Positions 33,706 through 34,856 of a DNA stretch of 34,856 bases are shown here, piece after piece; position 1 is the first letter of the stretch, and every line of letters begins with the position of its first letter. The stretch spans positions 1 to 34,856 of the forward strand of contig JALSKZ010000073.1 of NCBI GenBank assembly GCA_026988575.1, in the 5' to 3' direction. The stretch is from Thermodesulfobacteriales bacterium (GTDB lineage: Bacteria > Desulfobacterota > Thermodesulfobacteria > Thermodesulfobacteriales > Thermodesulfatatoraceae). The position numbers were made by a program, and so were the translations under genes. The notes beneath the pieces were generated by a model. It worked only from the letters and a program-made list of their open reading frames with translations. It was not told the origin of the DNA and did no database searches.

Positions 33706-34649
33706 AGTACCACTATTGCGGGCTCCTGGCTCTGGCCTCTACAGTTCTTTTTTTGGGCTTATTTCACCATAATGACTACCACTTTAATGTATTTAACATA
33801 GTGGGGCTTCAGGCCCTGGTTGTGCTGGGTTTGGCCCTACTTATGGGCTATGCCGGCCAGGTATCTTTAGGACACGCGGCGTTTTATGGTCTGGGGGCCT
33901 ATACCTCTGGGATACTCACCACCAAATTTGGTTGGCCCCCCTTGGCGGCTCTGTGGGCCGCACAAGTCATTACACTTATTACGGCCCTCCTTATTGGGTT
34001 ACCCTCTTTGCGCCTAAAGGGGCACTACCTGGCCATGGCCACTCTGGGTTTTGGCGTTATTGTCCACGTACTTTTTAAAGAAATGATTGGTCTTACCGGA
34101 GGGCCTTCCGGGCTAGTGGGTATTCCGCCTTTTAGTATATTGGGCTACCAATTTCTTACCAGCCGGGCCTACTTCTTTTTGATCTGGGGGGTTTTTTTAC
34201 TGGCCCTTGCCCTATGTCTCCACCTGGCCCATTCTCCTTTTGGGCGTGCCCTACTTGCCATTCACGATAGTGAGGCAGCCACCTCTTCTCTGGGCTATAA
34301 CATAAGCCACTTAAAGCTCGAAGTATTCTTGTTCTCGGCCAGTCTTGCCGGACTAGCCGGAAGCCTTTATGCCCACTTTGCCATGTTCATAAGCCCCACC
34401 ACCTTTACCTTTTTATATTCGGTAAAGTTCGTAACCATGGTGGTCATAGGCGGTGTAGCCAGCCTCTGGGGAGCACTGGCCGGCGCTATAGTCCTTTCTA
34501 TCCTGCCCGAAATCCTTACTGTATTTGAAGATTATGATGTAGTTGTCTTTGGATTAATCCTGGTATTAACCATGATCTTCGTCCCCCAGGGATTGGTAAG
34601 AGGGCTTTCGAAATTATTTACCCACCTGAGAAGGTCTGTCCTTTCTTAG
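33702..34649 (+). CDS. livM: Branched-chain amino-acid ABC transporter permease LivM
   Basis: A 315-residue permease. GLALLMGYAGQVSLGHAAFY and the ALLAIHDSEAATSSLGYNI coupling region are LivM features; GGVASLWGALAGA lies near the end. It pairs with LivH to form the channel. The ATG overlaps the livH stop. The expected livG and livF ATPase genes do not follow; a flagellin gene does. Confidence 0.92.
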   Translation: MKYHYCGLLALASTVLFLGLFHHNDYHFNVFNIVGLQALVVLGLALLMGYAGQVSLGHAAFYGLGAYTSGILTTKFGWPPLAALWAAQVITLITALLIGLPSLRLKGHYLAMATLGFGVIVHVLFKEMIGLTGGPSGLVGIPPFSILGYQFLTSRAYFFLIWGVFLLALALCLHLAHSPFGRALLAIHDSEAATSSLGYNISHLKLEVFLFSASLAGLAGSLYAHFAMFISPTTFTFLYSVKFVTMVVIGGVASLWGALAGAIVLSILPEILTVFEDYDVVVFGLILVLTMIFVPQGLVRGLSKLFTHLRRSVLS

Positions 34650-34681
34650 CCTCCTTCCTTAGGCCGTAAATATCGTTTTTT

Positions 34682-34709
34682 TAAAGTCCTTAAGCCTAAG
34701 GGCCGAAAA
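34682..34709 (+). promoter_or_regulatory. Sigma-28-like promoter of flagellin
   Basis: TAAAGTCC (34682-34689) and GCCGAAAA (34702-34709) resemble the FliA consensus TAAA-N15-GCCGATAA with spacing 16. It lies 51 bases ahead of the flagellin ATG, where class-3 flagellar promoters are expected. Confidence 0.6.
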
Positions 34710-34760
34710 AAATTATGCAACCAGGAAGGGAAGCCTGAAAAACTACAAGGAGGTAGAGCT

Positions 34761-34856
34761 ATGGCTCTAAACATTAATACCAACATCGCGGCCTTAAGGG
34801 CCCAAAACCAGCTCAACAAAACATCTAAAAACCTGCAAAAGTCTTTGGAGCGTTTG
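34761..34856 (+). CDS. Flagellin, N-terminal 32 residues (partial)
   Basis: Starts with MALNINTNIAALRAQNQL, the conserved N-terminal D0 helix of flagellins, then NKTSKNLQKSLERL. AAGGAGGT precedes the ATG. The gene runs off the right edge of the window. It encodes the flagellar filament subunit, and its FliA-type promoter agrees with late expression. Confidence 0.93.
   Translation, partial: MALNINTNIAALRAQNQLNKTSKNLQKSLERL

Noticed and set aside
1-34856. CRISPR arrays, rRNA genes, replication origin
   Set aside because: No regularly spaced repeats of CRISPR type, no rRNA sequence and no DnaA-box cluster were seen.

Overview
The window looks like part of the chromosome of a thermophilic, flagellated, Gram-negative anaerobe. 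It most resembles a sulfate-reducing Desulfobacterota/Thermodesulfobacteriota-type bacterium. Supporting signs are the compact siroheme reductase, a phenylacetate-CoA ligase paired with an ACT protein, a PilY1 minor-pilin cluster, sigma-54 flagellar control, ClpB and a Lon-like AAA_32 protease. This placement is inferred from gene families by eye; no database search was run.

Region 1-6700 is markedly AT-rich. It carries a tRNA-Thr and, reading leftwards on the minus strand, a type IV pilus minor-pilin operon: gspH/fimT-like, pilW, pilV, pilX, pilY1, then a small secreted protein in the position PilY2 holds in Pseudomonas. The cluster is damaged. The gspH-like gene has lost its prepilin leader where a ~130-bp palindromic repeat (MITE-like) abuts it, and pilX contains a +1 frameshift. 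A second repeat copy, with a TAGAT target duplication, lies next to a small two-zinc-ribbon gene.

Region 6700-9900 holds one large minus-strand lipoprotein: a metallophosphoesterase followed by five OB-fold-like segments, four of them forming two tandem units. On either side of it are two stretches that fold convincingly as plus-strand structured RNAs, with G-U pairs that would be A-C mismatches on the other strand. I could not assign either to a known class; they are the best candidates for something undescribed.

Region 9900-14760 (plus) encodes a soluble histidine kinase, then slyD-like, apgM and nadB, the last three tightly packed, ending in a terminator. clpB lies convergent on the minus strand.

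Region 17400-23790 is a flagellar hook operon (fliK, flgD, a short flgE paralogue, a long flgE). It starts from a near-perfect sigma-54 promoter with two 14-bp direct repeats about 100-120 bp upstream of the predicted start site. A bidirectional terminator ends it.

Region 23790-34856 contains paaK and an ACT-domain gene (minus), a fused secDF with a translationally linked siroheme reductase (plus), a Lon-like protease with degenerate ATPase motifs (minus), livKHM of a branched-chain amino-acid transporter without adjacent livGF (plus), and the first 32 codons of a flagellin behind a sigma-28-like promoter.
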